A stretch of 46,116 nt of DNA, taken from Alphaproteobacteria bacterium. GTDB taxonomy: Bacteria > Pseudomonadota > Alphaproteobacteria > ATCC43930 > CGMCC-115725. Position numbers and translations under genes: made by a program. The notes below the pieces were generated by a model. The model saw only the letters and a list, made by a program, of their open reading frames with translations. It did not search any database and was not told the origin of the DNA. Shown here piece after piece: positions 1-8,060 of this stretch (position 1 is its first letter; each line of letters starts with the position of its first letter). The stretch lies in NCBI GenBank assembly GCA_019240125.1, contig JAFAYW010000085.1:1-46116 (forward strand). Direction: 5' to 3'.

Positions 1-251
1 CCGCCGTCCACCGCGAGCTTCTGGAAACTGTCGCCGCCATTGGTGCTGCGGTAGATGCCCTTGGTGCTGCCGACAAATACCGTGTTGTTGTCCGTCGGCG
101 ACACGGTGATCGCGTGCACCTCCGCGTCGTCGGGGATACCGTTGGTCAATTTCTTCCACTCGCCGCCATCCGTCTGGCGGAAGATGCCGCCGAGCGTGCC
201 CTTGTGCTCCATACCCACCGTCGCCGCGACACCGGCATATACGTGCGTCAT
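1..251 (-). CDS. BNR/Asp-box repeat protein, N-terminal part (truncated by window edge)
   Basis: The first 83 codons of a protein read leftwards and run off the window. The ATG at 251-249 follows a strong GAGGAG ribosome site. The visible sequence carries two Asp-box-like turns, 'RQTDGGEWKKL' and 'YRSTNGGDSFQKL', separated by 'AITVSPTDNNTVFVGSTKGIY'-type beta-blade sequence. This is typical of BNR or sortilin/HCF136-like beta-propellers, often annotated as exo-alpha-sialidase or glycosyl hydrolase. There is no signal peptide: translation starts directly in the first blade (MTHVYAGVAATVG), so it may be cytoplasmic or exported by another route. The repeat class is clear but the function is not, because the rest is missing. 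Confidence 0.75.
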   Translation of the reverse strand, partial: MTHVYAGVAATVGMEHKGTLGGIFRQTDGGEWKKLTNGIPDDAEVHAITVSPTDNNTVFVGSTKGIYRSTNGGDSFQKLAVDG

Positions 252-380
252 CGTCTCCTCCTCGGCTTACGAACCGTTATGCTCCAATCATAGCGCGCCG
301 GGCGCGATTGTCACAAAAAGTCGCGCACCTCCACGCTTGTCGATCCGCTATGGTGCGGCGAGACCATCGGGAGGAATGGA

Positions 381-1370
381 ATGGCGCAGAAGAAGCGGCG
401 GCTTGGCAGAAATGGGCCGGAGGTGACGGCGATCGGGCTGGGCTGCATGTCGTTGTCGGGCACCTATGGGCCGAGCGACGACGCGGCCGGCGAGAAGTTC
501 ATCCAGCAGGCGATCGATCTCGGGGTCGATTTCCTCGACAGCTCCGACATGTATGGCTGGGGGCAGAACGAGGACTTGCTTGGGCGCGCGTTGAAGGGGC
601 GGCGCGACAAAGTGGTGCTCGCGACGAAATTCGGCCAGACGCAGCAGCCGGGCGGCGCCAACGGCGTCGACGGGCGGCCGGAATATGTGAAGCAAGCCTG
701 CGACGTCAGCTTGAAGCGGCTCGGTGTCGACGTGATCGACCTCTACTACCAGCACCGGGTCGATCCCAAGGTGCCGGTCGAGGATACGGTTGGCGCGCTG
801 GCCGATCTGGTGAAAGCGGGCAAGGTGCGGTTTATCGGCCTATGCGAGGCGCGCCCGGAACGCATCCAGGCGGCGCACAAGGTGCATCCGATCGCGGCGG
901 TGCAGAGTGAATATTCGCTGCTCTATCGCGAGGAGGCGGAAGCTACGCGCGCCGTGACCCGCGATCTCGGCATCTCATTCGTCGCCTATTCGCCGCTCGG
1001 CCGCAGCCTGCTGACGGGTGTCTTACCCGACCTCAACAACCTGGCGCAGGGTGATACGCGTGGCCGCCACCCGCGCTTTCAGGGTGAGAATTTCGGCAAG
1101 AACCGCGTGTTTGCCGAAGGCGTCGATGCCGTCGCCGCCGACAAGCGCGTAACCCCGGCGCAGCTTTGTCTAGCCTGGCTTCTGGCGCAGGGCGATGACG
1201 TGATCCCGATCCCCGGCACAAAGCGCATCGAGCGGCTGAGGGAAAATCTCGGCGCGCTCGACATCACGTTGGCCCCGGCTGAAATCGAAAGCATCTCCTC
1301 GATCGTCCCGGTCGGCGGCGCCGCCGGCACCCGCTATCCTGAAGGCGGCATGAAGGGCGTGTTCATCTAA
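381..1370 (+). CDS. Aldo/keto reductase
   Basis: A 329-residue, full-length aldo/keto reductase, an NADPH-dependent TIM-barrel enzyme that reduces aldehydes and ketones. The catalytic tetrad is visible: Asp and Tyr in 'DSSDMYGWG' (about residues 52-60), Lys in 'LATKFG' (about 77) and His in 'YYQHRVD' (about 123). The C-terminal cofactor segment 'VIPIPGTKRIERL' (about 275) is the usual AKR phosphate-binding loop. It resembles the YakC/AKR13 type, in which the His is followed by 'RVDPKVPVEDT'. The ATG lies just after GGGAGGA. It is divergent from the BNR gene and stands alone, so the physiological substrate cannot be inferred. Confidence 0.93.
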   Translation: MAQKKRRLGRNGPEVTAIGLGCMSLSGTYGPSDDAAGEKFIQQAIDLGVDFLDSSDMYGWGQNEDLLGRALKGRRDKVVLATKFGQTQQPGGANGVDGRPEYVKQACDVSLKRLGVDVIDLYYQHRVDPKVPVEDTVGALADLVKAGKVRFIGLCEARPERIQAAHKVHPIAAVQSEYSLLYREEAEATRAVTRDLGISFVAYSPLGRSLLTGVLPDLNNLAQGDTRGRHPRFQGENFGKNRVFAEGVDAVAADKRVTPAQLCLAWLLAQGDDVIPIPGTKRIERLRENLGALDITLAPAEIESISSIVPVGGAAGTRYPEGGMKGVFI

Positions 1371-1404
1371 GCCCTTACAGGTGGCGCAAAGGCCGCGGGG
1401 TTTT

Positions 1405-1518
1405 GCAAAGGACGCGATGGCGCCGTGCGCTAAAAGGGCGCGCAGCACCATCGGATCTCCTGCGGCTGAATCGACTGGGCGCTGCGCTCCCGGGATTCCC
1501 AACCCTCGCGTCCTTTGC
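1405..1518. repeat. Imperfect intergenic inverted repeat
   Basis: The 13-base arms gcaaaggacgcga (1405-1417) and tcgcgtcctttgc (1506-1518) are perfect reverse complements about 90 bases apart. A degenerate extra copy of the left arm lies at about 1384 (gcgcaaagg), and a further 'cttcgcgttaatta' follows on the right. The pattern resembles dispersed intergenic palindromic elements. It fills most of the gap between the aldo/keto reductase and the binding protein. No ORF in it looks real. Confidence 0.4.
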
Positions 1519-1564
1519 GATCCCCTTGCACCCTTCGCGTTAATTACACTCCTCAGAGAGGCAC

Positions 1565-2797
1565 ATGCGTTTGAAATCGATGCTGAGCGCCGCGGCGCTC
1601 ATCACAGCAATTGCACCCCCAGCGCTGGCGGCGGAGCCGATCAAGATCGGGTTCAGCGATCAGGAAACCGGCGGCAGCGCGGCCAGCGGCAAGCAGTTTC
1701 TTTTGACGGCGCAGATCTGGGCTGACCGCGTCAATGCCAAAGGCGGCTTGCTCGGCCGGCCGGTGCAGCTGATCCATTATGACGACCAGAGCAATCCTGC
1801 GCTCGACCCTGGCATCTACACCAAGCTGCTGGATGTCGACAAAGTCGATCTGATCATCGCCTCGGGCACGAATTTCAGCGCAGCGGCGATGCCAATGTTG
1901 ATCGAGCACAAGGTCATGGTGCTCGACACGCTGGCGCTCGCGGTCAATGACGAGTTCCACTACCCGCGCTTCTTCCAGACCATGCCCTATGGCCCGCACG
2001 GCAAGGACGCGATCACCACCGGCTACTTCGCCGCCGCAATGTCAATGGACCCGAAGCCCAAGACAATCGCGATGACGGGCGCCGATGCCGAGTTCTCGAA
2101 AAACGCGATGGCCGGCGCGCGGCAGCACGCCAAGGATGCCGGCCTGCAGATCGTTTATGACAAGAATTACCCGCCCAACCAGATGGATTTCAGCTCCATC
2201 GTCCGCTCGATCAGGGCGACCAACCCCGATCTGGTGTTTGTCGCCTCCTACCCGGCCGATACCGCCGGCATATTGCGCGCGGTTGGGGAGCAGGGGCTGG
2301 AAGCCAAGATGTTCGGTGGCCCGATGATCGGTCTGCAATATGGCGCCATCAAATCGCAGATGGGCGACAAGCTGAACGGCATCGTCGATTACGAATTATA
2401 CGTGCACGAGCCAACGATGAACTTCCCCGGCGTCGACGATTTCATCAAGGACTACCAGGCCAAGGAAGCCGGTACCGACCCGCTCGGCTACTACGTGCCG
2501 CCGCTGGTCTACGCGACGTTCCAGGTGCTGGAGCAGGCGGTCACCGGGGTGGGATCGCTCGACCAGGAAAAGCTCGCGCAATACATGCACGCGACGAATT
2601 TCAAGACGATCATGGGCGACATCAAGTTCGGCGAGGATGGCGAATGGGCCGACCCGCGCATCCTGACGATTCAGTACCAGGGCGTGAAAGGTCATGATCT
2701 GGATCAATTCGCCAAGCCCGGCATCCAGGTCATCCTCGACCCGCCGGCCTATAAAACCGGTGCGCTGAAATACCCATATTCCGGCGCAACACAGTAG
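1565..2797 (+). CDS. ABC transporter substrate-binding protein (LivK/Peripla_BP_6 type)
   Basis: A 410-residue periplasmic binding protein of the branched-chain amino acid/amide/urea class (type I periplasmic fold). Residues 1-22 form a signal peptide ending in 'PPALA-AEP'. The mature start 'IKIGFSDQETGGSAASGKQ' and the segment 'WADRVNAKGGLLGRPVQLI..DDQSNP' are hallmarks of this family. The two-lobe hinge region 'TNPDLVFVASYPADTAGILRA' is also typical. The start follows CAGAGAGG. No permease or ATPase genes are adjacent, so it is an orphan in this window. It either serves a transporter encoded elsewhere or acts as a sensor domain. The ligand is unknown. Confidence 0.9.
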   Translation: MRLKSMLSAAALITAIAPPALAAEPIKIGFSDQETGGSAASGKQFLLTAQIWADRVNAKGGLLGRPVQLIHYDDQSNPALDPGIYTKLLDVDKVDLIIASGTNFSAAAMPMLIEHKVMVLDTLALAVNDEFHYPRFFQTMPYGPHGKDAITTGYFAAAMSMDPKPKTIAMTGADAEFSKNAMAGARQHAKDAGLQIVYDKNYPPNQMDFSSIVRSIRATNPDLVFVASYPADTAGILRAVGEQGLEAKMFGGPMIGLQYGAIKSQMGDKLNGIVDYELYVHEPTMNFPGVDDFIKDYQAKEAGTDPLGYYVPPLVYATFQVLEQAVTGVGSLDQEKLAQYMHATNFKTIMGDIKFGEDGEWADPRILTIQYQGVKGHDLDQFAKPGIQVILDPPAYKTGALKYPYSGATQ

Positions 2798-2823
2798 GTT
2801 GGCGCAGGCGACGCAACTCCTTG

Positions 2824-2905
2824 CCGCATTCCCGGCGCAAGCCGGGATCCGCGGTTCAACCAGAGAGTTGTGGCGGCGTGGACCCCGGCTGCGTCGGGAA
2901 TGCGG
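2824..2905. repeat. Palindromic intergenic repeat element (about 82 bp)
   Basis: The left arm 'ccgcattcccggcgcaagcc' continuing through gggatcc (about 2824-2851) and the right arm gtggaccccggctgcgtcgg through gaatgcgg (about 2878-2905) are imperfect reverse complements. They share CCGCATTCCC-G-CGCA-GCCGGG-TCC. A loop of about 26 bases separates them. Each arm also contains a small hairpin (cccggc..gccggg). This looks like a REP- or MITE-like element inserted between two plus-strand genes. It could form a long RNA hairpin downstream of the binding-protein gene. Confidence 0.6.
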
Positions 2906-2941
2906 TTTTGGTGTTAGCTAACATCAGCAGGAGCAGAACGC

Positions 2942-3964
2942 ATGAAATTCGGATTGTTCGGCGGGGCGCGGGCGCGCGGTGGGCGGGCCGACGATAGTGA
3001 CGGCTATCATGACTTCATCCGCTACATCATAGCGGCCGAGGAATTCGGCTTCTCCAGCGCTTTCCTGGTCGAGCACCATTTCACCGGTTTCGGCCAGGTC
3101 TCGGCCTCGCTCAACCTGCTGAGCTACCTGGCGGCGCGCACCGAGAGGATCCGCCTCGGCACCGCCGTTGTCGTATTGCCCTGGCACAACCCAGCGCTCG
3201 TCGCCGAGGAAGCCGCCACCCTCGATCTGCTGTCGAACGGCCGGCTCGATTTCGGTGTCGGCAAAGGGTATCGGCCTTACGAATTCTCCGGCTTCTGCAT
3301 TCCGCAGGAGGAGGCGACCGAGCGTTTCGAGGAGGCCGTGGCGCTGATCCGCAAGGCGTGGACCAGCAAGGAGCGCTTCTCGTTCGAGGGCAAGTGGTGG
3401 CGCTATGACAATATCGTTGTCGAACCGGCACCGATCCAACAACCGCACCCGCCGATGTGGCTGGGCGCAGGAAGCCCGGAATCGATCCGCCGCGCGGCGC
3501 GCGAGGGCTACAACCTGCTGCTCGACCAGATCGCGCCGATCGATGTGATCATCGACCGTGTGCGGGTGTTCCGCGAGGAGTGCGGCCGGGTCGGCCGGGC
3601 GTATGACCCGACGATGGTCGGCGTTACCCGCGGATTGCAGATCGTCTACAACGAGGATGAGCGTCGCCGTGCCATCCAAACCCGCCGCGAGGTGCTGAAA
3701 AACATCGGCGATCTCGCTCGCGGCCCGGGCGCCGAAAAATACCACCACCTCAAGGACGACCCCGACGCCTTCGAACTCGACGACGCGCCGCTGCTCGGCA
3801 CGCCCGAGGAGATCATCGCGCGCCTCAAGAAGCTCGAGGCGGGCGGCGTCCACAACGTGCTGTTCGCCGCGCCGGGCGCCTCGGTCGCCGGGCTGCGCAC
3901 CTTCGCGGAGGAAATCATGCCCGCCTTCGAGACCAGCGGCGGCATGGCGCTCGCCCAGGTGTGA
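2942..3964 (+). CDS. LLM-class flavin-dependent oxidoreductase (bacterial luciferase-like)
   Basis: A 340-residue TIM-barrel flavin monooxygenase of the bacterial luciferase-like superfamily, which oxidises substrates with FMNH2 and O2 or uses F420/FMN. Family signatures include 'AEEFGFSSAFLVEHHF' (about 31-46), 'RIRLGTAVVVLPWHNP' (about 69-84) and 'SNGRLDFGVGKGYRPYEF' (about 98-115), followed by 'PPMWLGAGSPESI' (about 171). Length is normal. The ATG follows AGCAGGAGC. No flavin reductase gene is nearby, so the reducing partner would be encoded elsewhere. The exact substrate is not evident. Confidence 0.92.
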   Translation: MKFGLFGGARARGGRADDSDGYHDFIRYIIAAEEFGFSSAFLVEHHFTGFGQVSASLNLLSYLAARTERIRLGTAVVVLPWHNPALVAEEAATLDLLSNGRLDFGVGKGYRPYEFSGFCIPQEEATERFEEAVALIRKAWTSKERFSFEGKWWRYDNIVVEPAPIQQPHPPMWLGAGSPESIRRAAREGYNLLLDQIAPIDVIIDRVRVFREECGRVGRAYDPTMVGVTRGLQIVYNEDERRRAIQTRREVLKNIGDLARGPGAEKYHHLKDDPDAFELDDAPLLGTPEEIIARLKKLEAGGVHNVLFAAPGASVAGLRTFAEEIMPAFETSGGMALAQV

Positions 3965-4335
3965 CGAAGTAAACTCCTGAGTTCATGGGGTCGCGCTTGC
4001 GCGACTCTCCGAGCGACTACCGGCAGGCCGCTTCACGGGAGGGCAGGCTCCGCCGGAGACGGCGGTCCGTCCAAGTTCAGCGCAACTCTCGCGACGCGGG
4101 GAGTGCGCTCGATGGATGAGACCCCCATGGCTGAAACCGTCTTTTCGATCCTTCCGGCGGCAGTTACTCCGATCGCATAACCGGCATTCTACAGCGGCTC
4201 GCCGCTCGTACCTGCTGCCGCGAGGGTTTCGGCGGTCAGGCCGAGCAACCGGAAGTATCATCCGGTAATGCGGGGTAGGTCCGCGCGTTAGCGACTCGGT
4301 AGCGCCAATCGAGGGCGCCGAGCGAGGACATTGTC
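3965..4335. other. Intergenic stretch without a supportable gene
   Basis: About 370 bases between two plus-strand genes. Both strands were inspected. The open frames here have no ribosome site or recognisable protein features, and no tRNA-like, palindromic or terminator structure stands out. The last few bases (AGCGAGGA, 4321-4328) are the likely ribosome site of the following GTG-started gene. Confidence 0.5.
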
Positions 4336-5370
4336 GTGCTTGCAAAGCGAGGTCTCGTCACCGTTGTGACTGGTGCCAGCGCCGGTATCGGGCGGGCGAC
4401 CGCACGCGAGTTCGGCCGGCGCGGGCATGATGTTGCTTTGCTCGCGCGCAATCGCGACCGCCTGTCCGCGGCCGCCGCCGAATTGAGGGCGAGCGGTGTA
4501 CGGGCCTTGCCGATCACCCTGGACGTAGCGGATGCCGACCGGGTTGAGGCGGCGGCGGCGCAGATCGAGGCAGAACTCGGACCGATCGACATTTGGGTCA
4601 ACAATGCGATGGCGACGATCTTCGCGCCATTTGATCGGATCACGCCGCAGGAGTATCGCCGCGCCACCGAGGTCACCTATCTCGGGCAGGTGCACGGCAC
4701 GATGTCGGCGCTGACGCGGATGCGGGCGCGCGACAGGGGCACGATCGTCAATATAGGTTCCGCTCTCGCCTACCGCGCCATTCCACTCCAATCGGTCTAT
4801 TGCGGCGCCAAGTTCGCGGTGCGCGGCTTTACTGATTCATTGCGGAGCGAATTGCTACACGACCGCAGTGCCATACGGCTGGTGATGGTTCATCTTCCCG
4901 CAGTCAATACACCGCAATTTGATTGGGCACTCAATAAAACCGGTCAAAGGCCTCAGCCAGTGCCGCCCATCTACCAGCCCGAAGTGCCCGCCCGGGCCAT
5001 TGTGGACGCCGCATTGCATCCGGTCCGTCGCGAAGTGTGGGTCGGGCTTCCGACCTTTAAGGCGATCATCGCGAATAAATTAGCCCCCGGCCTGCTCGAT
5101 CGCTACCTCGCGAAGAGTGGGTATGAGGGGCAGCTGACCAGTGTGCCGCTGGCGGGTGATGCACCGGTAAATCTGTTTCAGAGCGCCAACGGCGATTGGG
5201 CCGCGCATGGCCGTTTTGATGACCGCGCTCGCGGCGGCTGCGTTACGGAGGTGGCACGGCGCCATCGCGGTGTCATTACGCTGGCGCTGGCAGGGGTCGC
5301 GATGGGCGCCGCTGCCTTGTTTGGACGCCGTACGCGCCGGTTAACAAATGCGGCGGGGAAGCAGGCTTGA
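4336..5370 (+). CDS. SDR family oxidoreductase with C-terminal membrane tail
   Basis: A 344-residue short-chain dehydrogenase/reductase. The N-terminal cofactor motif 'TGASAGIG' (about residues 12-19), 'VNNAMA' (about 89-94), the catalytic Ser in 'NIGSALAYRA' and the 'YCGAKF' YxxxK motif (about 155-160) are all present. The first 250 residues are a classical SDR. The final 90 are an extension with one predicted membrane helix, 'GVITLALAGVAMGAAALF', and a basic end 'GRRTRRL', so the enzyme may be tethered to the inner membrane with its tail. The start is GTG at 4336, chosen because AGCGAGGA lies 7 bases upstream and no ATG is better placed. The gene is convergent with the MgtC-like gene. Confidence 0.88.
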   Translation: MLAKRGLVTVVTGASAGIGRATAREFGRRGHDVALLARNRDRLSAAAAELRASGVRALPITLDVADADRVEAAAAQIEAELGPIDIWVNNAMATIFAPFDRITPQEYRRATEVTYLGQVHGTMSALTRMRARDRGTIVNIGSALAYRAIPLQSVYCGAKFAVRGFTDSLRSELLHDRSAIRLVMVHLPAVNTPQFDWALNKTGQRPQPVPPIYQPEVPARAIVDAALHPVRREVWVGLPTFKAIIANKLAPGLLDRYLAKSGYEGQLTSVPLAGDAPVNLFQSANGDWAAHGRFDDRARGGCVTEVARRHRGVITLALAGVAMGAAALFGRRTRRLTNAAGKQA

Positions 5371-5379
5371 CCGAGCAGT

Positions 5380-6087
5380 TCATGGATGACCATGCGGCTT
5401 CCACTCGAACCCTGCAATATCCGGGTCGGCACCAAGCTCGTGTGCCATCTCCAGCGCGGAAGGCATCGAGCTGCCGCGGTTCCAGACCACGTGGTACCGC
5501 GTGATACTGTTTCGCGTCAGCGGGTCCAATCCGATCGAGGACACGTCGATGCGAAAGCCTGCGGTACTGAAAAGCTGCGATACACGGCGAGCCGCCGTGC
5601 TGCCGTGCATCACCACAATCGAAAGCTCGCCGTGCCGCGGATGACCCATCCGGTTTTCTGCCCATTTCAGCGGCCATAGGATCAGGATGGCAAGGCCTGC
5701 CGCCAGCAATCCGAGATAGATCTGGCCGCCGCCAAAGCAGAGTCCAATCACTGTCGCGAACCATAATGTTGCAGCTGTGGTGACACCCTGGACCAGATCA
5801 TCACGCCGGACGATCGCTGCGGCACCGATAAACCCCATGCCGGAAAGGATGCCGAGAGGCAGCCGCATCAAATCCATTACCGCGAATGAACCAGCTGGTT
5901 TACCCGCGATCGGAAGCAGCAGGTTCACCTGGATCATCGAAATTGCGGCCGCGAGCGTGACCAGCATGGTTGTGCGCAGCCCGACCGGCCGATCCTGCTC
6001 TCCGCGATTGACGCCGATTGCGGCACTGGCAAGCAGGCATAGTCCGATGCGAAGTGCGATCTCGGACCATTGAAGTGTGAGCGGCAT
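5380..6087 (-). CDS. MgtC/SapB family membrane protein
   Basis: A 235-residue inner-membrane protein. The N-terminal domain (about residues 1-140) contains the MgtC/SapB signature: 'ASAAIGVNRGEQDRPVGLRT' followed by 'LVTLAAAISM', and then 'RLPLGILSGMGFIGAAAIVRR' (about 75-95) and 'GVTTAATLWFATVIGLCFG'. The C-terminal soluble part (about 155-235) resembles the ACT-like regulatory domain of MgtC proteins. Known members help growth at low Mg2+ or inside host cells, for example by affecting ATP synthase or phosphate balance. No Mg2+ transporter lies next to it. It is divergent from the TPP-enzyme operon across a 172-base gap that should carry promoters for both. Confidence 0.9.
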   Translation of the reverse strand: MPLTLQWSEIALRIGLCLLASAAIGVNRGEQDRPVGLRTTMLVTLAAAISMIQVNLLLPIAGKPAGSFAVMDLMRLPLGILSGMGFIGAAAIVRRDDLVQGVTTAATLWFATVIGLCFGGGQIYLGLLAAGLAILILWPLKWAENRMGHPRHGELSIVVMHGSTAARRVSQLFSTAGFRIDVSSIGLDPLTRNSITRYHVVWNRGSSMPSALEMAHELGADPDIAGFEWKPHGHP

Positions 6088-6259
6088 CAGGTCCCCCGAT
6101 CGGCTCAGTTTACCTCAGCGAACGCCGCGACTGCCGGACGTGCGACAAAACATTTTGCGCTCGGAACGATGCGGAACCGGCCGCATAGATGACCGTTGGT
6201 CGGGCCAAGAGGAAGCGGGAGCAGCCGCGCTCACCTCAAATTAAACATAGGAAAAGATC

Positions 6260-8059
6260 ATGGCCCAGACGGTCGGCGATTTCTTTGTTGAGCGCTTGCG
6301 TCAATGGGGTGTGCGGCGGATTTATGGCTATCCGGGCGACGGTATCAACGGCGTCTTTGGCGCATTGCAGCGCGCCCAGGGAAAGGCCGACGGAAAGATC
6401 GAATTTATCCAGACGCGCCATGAGGAAATGGCGGCCTTTATGGCGTCGGCGCATGCCAAGTTCACCGGTGAACTGGGCGTCTGCATCGCGACGTCGGGTC
6501 CTGGCGCGGCACATCTCATCACCGGCCTGTATGACGCGCGCCTTGATCATATGCCGGTGCTGGCGATCGCCGGCCAGCAGGCGCGCACCGCGATCGGCGG
6601 GCACTACCAGCAGGAGGTGAACCTTGAGGCGATGTTCAAGGATGTCGCCGGAGCCCTGGTTCATACCGCGACAGTGCCGGCGCAGGTGCGCCATCTGATC
6701 GATCGTGCCGTTCGCATCGCGATTTCGCAGCGTCGGGTCACGGCGCTGATCCTCCCGAACGATCTGCAGGAGATGCCCTACGAGGAGCCGCCGCGCGCGC
6801 ACGGCACGCTCCACTCGGGCATCGGCTACCGGGCGCCAAAGGTGGTTCCCTATGAGCGTGAGCTGCAGCAGGCGGCAGACGTTCTCAATTCCGGCGCTAA
6901 AGTCGCGATCCTCGTCGGTGCCGGCGGCCTGCACGCCACTGATGAGGTTATAGAGGTCGCGAACAAATTGGGCGCCGGGGTGGCGAAGGCGCTGCTCGGC
7001 AAGGCCGCCTTGCCAGATGAATTGCCGTGGGTTACCGGATCGATCGGCCTGCTTGGGACTGAGCCTTCCTACAAGCTGATGTCGGGATGCGACACATTGT
7101 TGATGATCGGCTCGGGCTTTCCCTATGCCGAGTTCCTCCCGAAGGAAGGGCAGGCTCGAGCGGTACAGATCGACATCGCGCCGGAAATGCTGAGTCTGCG
7201 TTACCCGATGGAGGTGAACCTGTGCGGTGATGCGGCGGAAACGCTGCGCGCACTCCTGCCGTTGCTGCATGCGAAGACCAATTTCGGCTGGCGCAAAGAA
7301 ATCGAGGGCTGGAGCCGTGGATGGTGGAAGACGCTTGAAGCGCGTGCAATGCAGCCGGCCAAGCCGGTCAACCCGCAACGTGTTGTCTGGGAGTTGTCAC
7401 CACGCCTGCCCGAGCGGGCGATCATCACCAGCGACAGCGGCTCGTGCGCCAACTGGTACGCCCGCGACCTGAAGATCCGTCGCGGCATGATGTGTTCGCT
7501 CTCGGGCGGTCTCGCCTCAATGGGTGCCGCGGTACCGTACGCGATAGCCGCGAAATTCGCGCATCAGGATCGGCCGGTCATCGCGCTGGTCGGTGACGGC
7601 GCCATGCAGATGAACAATATGGCCGAGTTGATCACGGTGGCGAAATACTGGCGCCAGTGGAAGTCGCCGCACTGGATCTGTGGCGTGTTCAACAACGAGG
7701 ATCTGAACCAGGTCACCTGGGAGCAGCGGGTGATGGAAGGGGACCCGAAGTTTCAGGCCTCACAGCAAATCCCGAATGTCGCGTATCACAAATTCGCCGA
7801 ACTGATCGGGCTGAAAGGCATCTATGTCGACGACCCCGACAGGGTAGCGCCGGCCTGGGAGGAGGCGCTTGCCGCCGATCGCCCGACAGTCATCGAGTTC
7901 AAGACCGACCCGGAAGTGCCGCCGCTGCCGCCGCATATCACGCTGGCGCAGGCCAAGGCTTTCGGGGAGACGCTGCTGAAGGGCGATCCGCGCGAAAGCG
8001 GTGTCATCCTCGGCACGGCTCGGCAGGTTCTCGCCTCGGTCCTGCCTGGCAAGGACTGA
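6260..8059 (+). CDS. Thiamine-pyrophosphate-requiring enzyme (pyruvate oxidase/acetolactate synthase-like)
   Basis: A 599-residue three-domain TPP enzyme. The PYR domain starts with 'YGYPGDGINGVFGAL' and contains the catalytic-type Glu in 'RHEEMAAFMASAHAKFTG' (about residues 53-70). The central domain follows (about 195-340). The PP domain has the TPP/Mg2+ motif 'GDGAMQMNNMAE' (about 444-456) running to 'FNNEDLNQVTWE' (about 477-488). It is closer to the PoxB/'TPP-requiring protein' group than to true acetolactate synthase, since no regulatory-subunit gene follows and the context is oxidative. It opens a five-gene operon and ends one base before the next ATG. The ribosome site is AGGAAAAG. 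The exact substrate is unknown; decarboxylation of a 2-oxo acid is likely. Confidence 0.85.
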   Translation: MAQTVGDFFVERLRQWGVRRIYGYPGDGINGVFGALQRAQGKADGKIEFIQTRHEEMAAFMASAHAKFTGELGVCIATSGPGAAHLITGLYDARLDHMPVLAIAGQQARTAIGGHYQQEVNLEAMFKDVAGALVHTATVPAQVRHLIDRAVRIAISQRRVTALILPNDLQEMPYEEPPRAHGTLHSGIGYRAPKVVPYERELQQAADVLNSGAKVAILVGAGGLHATDEVIEVANKLGAGVAKALLGKAALPDELPWVTGSIGLLGTEPSYKLMSGCDTLLMIGSGFPYAEFLPKEGQARAVQIDIAPEMLSLRYPMEVNLCGDAAETLRALLPLLHAKTNFGWRKEIEGWSRGWWKTLEARAMQPAKPVNPQRVVWELSPRLPERAIITSDSGSCANWYARDLKIRRGMMCSLSGGLASMGAAVPYAIAAKFAHQDRPVIALVGDGAMQMNNMAELITVAKYWRQWKSPHWICGVFNNEDLNQVTWEQRVMEGDPKFQASQQIPNVAYHKFAELIGLKGIYVDDPDRVAPAWEEALAADRPTVIEFKTDPEVPPLPPHITLAQAKAFGETLLKGDPRESGVILGTARQVLASVLPGKD

Positions 8060-8060
8060 C

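Noticed and set aside
6236-7378. Long minus-strand open frame of 380 residues opposite the TPP-enzyme gene
   Set aside because: It is Arg/His/Gln-rich with no ribosome site or family features and mirrors a clear TPP-enzyme gene; high GC content gives long antisense frames.
6260-8059. Acetolactate synthase (ilvB) as the identity of the TPP enzyme
   Set aside because: No regulatory-subunit or ilvC gene follows, and the sequence around the TPP motif is closer to the pyruvate-oxidase-like group.
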